Shown here in pieces: positions 5,495 through 5,609 of a stretch of DNA of 5,609 bases. Positions within the stretch are counted from its first letter, which is position 1. Each line of letters opens with the position of its first letter. The position numbers and the translations under genes are program-made. The notes below the pieces were generated by a model. The model was not told where the DNA came from and made no database searches. It saw only the letters and a program-made list of their open reading frames with translations. This stretch comes from an uncultured Synergistales bacterium (GTDB taxonomy: Bacteria > Synergistota > Synergistia > Synergistales > Aminobacteriaceae): positions 1-5,609 of the forward strand of contig CAJORD010000302.1 of NCBI GenBank assembly GCA_905236605.1, given 5' to 3'.

Positions 5495-5609
5495 TTCTCT
5501 TAATGAACGAGTTTTTGCTGCTGAAATTTTCGACGACACTTATGAATCATACGTGCGTTTTGAGGATTGTTACGACGAGGAAACTTTTGATAAATGCGAA
5601 AAATTTTTA
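5451..5609 (+). CDS. 5' end of an unrecognised acidic protein, runs off the window
   Basis: From ATG at 5451 the frame stays open to the right edge, giving 53 residues that begin MVFIQLRDVKLSLLDSLNER and continue with an acidic stretch rich in Asp, Glu, Tyr and Cys (FDDTYES, DCYDEETFDKCE). Codon choice resembles the neighbouring genes, and the residues look protein-like, unlike the other two frames. In-frame TAA at 5445-5447 and TGA at 5406-5408 rule out a start further upstream in this frame. Only AAGG one base before the ATG could act as a ribosome site, so initiation is probably coupled to the overlapping leader ORF, or the true start lies in that ORF after a frameshift. I do not recognise a family, and most of the gene lies beyond the window. 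Confidence 0.5.
   Translation, partial: MVFIQLRDVKLSLLDSLNERVFAAEIFDDTYESYVRFEDCYDEETFDKCEKFL

Noticed and set aside
1..5609. tRNA, rRNA, CRISPR array, insertion sequence or phage genes
   Set aside because: I saw no cloverleaf, rRNA core sequence, spaced long repeat, transposase motif or terminal inverted repeat.

Overview
The window is a compact, leftward-reading gene cluster from a bacterium of moderate-to-low GC content. The organism is probably a diderm: the central gene is a full-length Slt70-type periplasmic lytic transglycosylase with an export signal. AT-rich coding sequence, TTG/GTG start candidates and strong AGGAGG-type ribosome binding sites would fit a Gram-negative Firmicute (Negativicutes) or a low-GC Synergistota. 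That placement is inference, and nothing here fixes the species.

Layout, right to left on the minus strand. Positions 5316-4705 encode a small cytoplasmic protein that looks like a divergent C39/papain-fold cysteine peptidase. Positions 4546-4289 encode an 85-residue YkgJ-type cysteine-cluster protein. Positions 4252-2306 encode the lytic transglycosylase. Positions 2316-1264 encode tRNA(Ile)-lysidine synthase TilS, in a short form. From 1274 leftward runs the first 424 residues of an SbcC/Rad50-type coiled-coil protein that contains the zinc hook but has no N-terminal ATPase domain. The YkgJ, transglycosylase, tilS and sbcC-like genes form an operon: a 36-bp gap is followed by two start/stop overlaps of exactly 11 bp.

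Between 4547 and 4704 lies a non-coding segment. It holds a plus-strand promoter, a strong Shine-Dalgarno, a 14-codon ORF and a degenerate 7-bp tandem repeat that runs into the stop codon of the peptidase-like gene. At the right end (5317-5609) a 19-bp near-perfect palindrome carries a TATAAT on each strand and probably drives the peptidase-like gene leftward and a two-ORF unit rightward. That unit is a basic 29-codon leader ORF with a good ribosome site, overlapping a second ORF that leaves the window.

The genes do not form one obvious pathway: they cover tRNA modification, cell-wall turnover, a metal-binding-type cysteine cluster and DNA-end processing or chromosome structure. The points most worth following are the SbcC-like protein without its Walker A half directly behind a short TilS, the divergent palindromic promoter, and the two short basic ORFs with better translation signals than their lengths would suggest.
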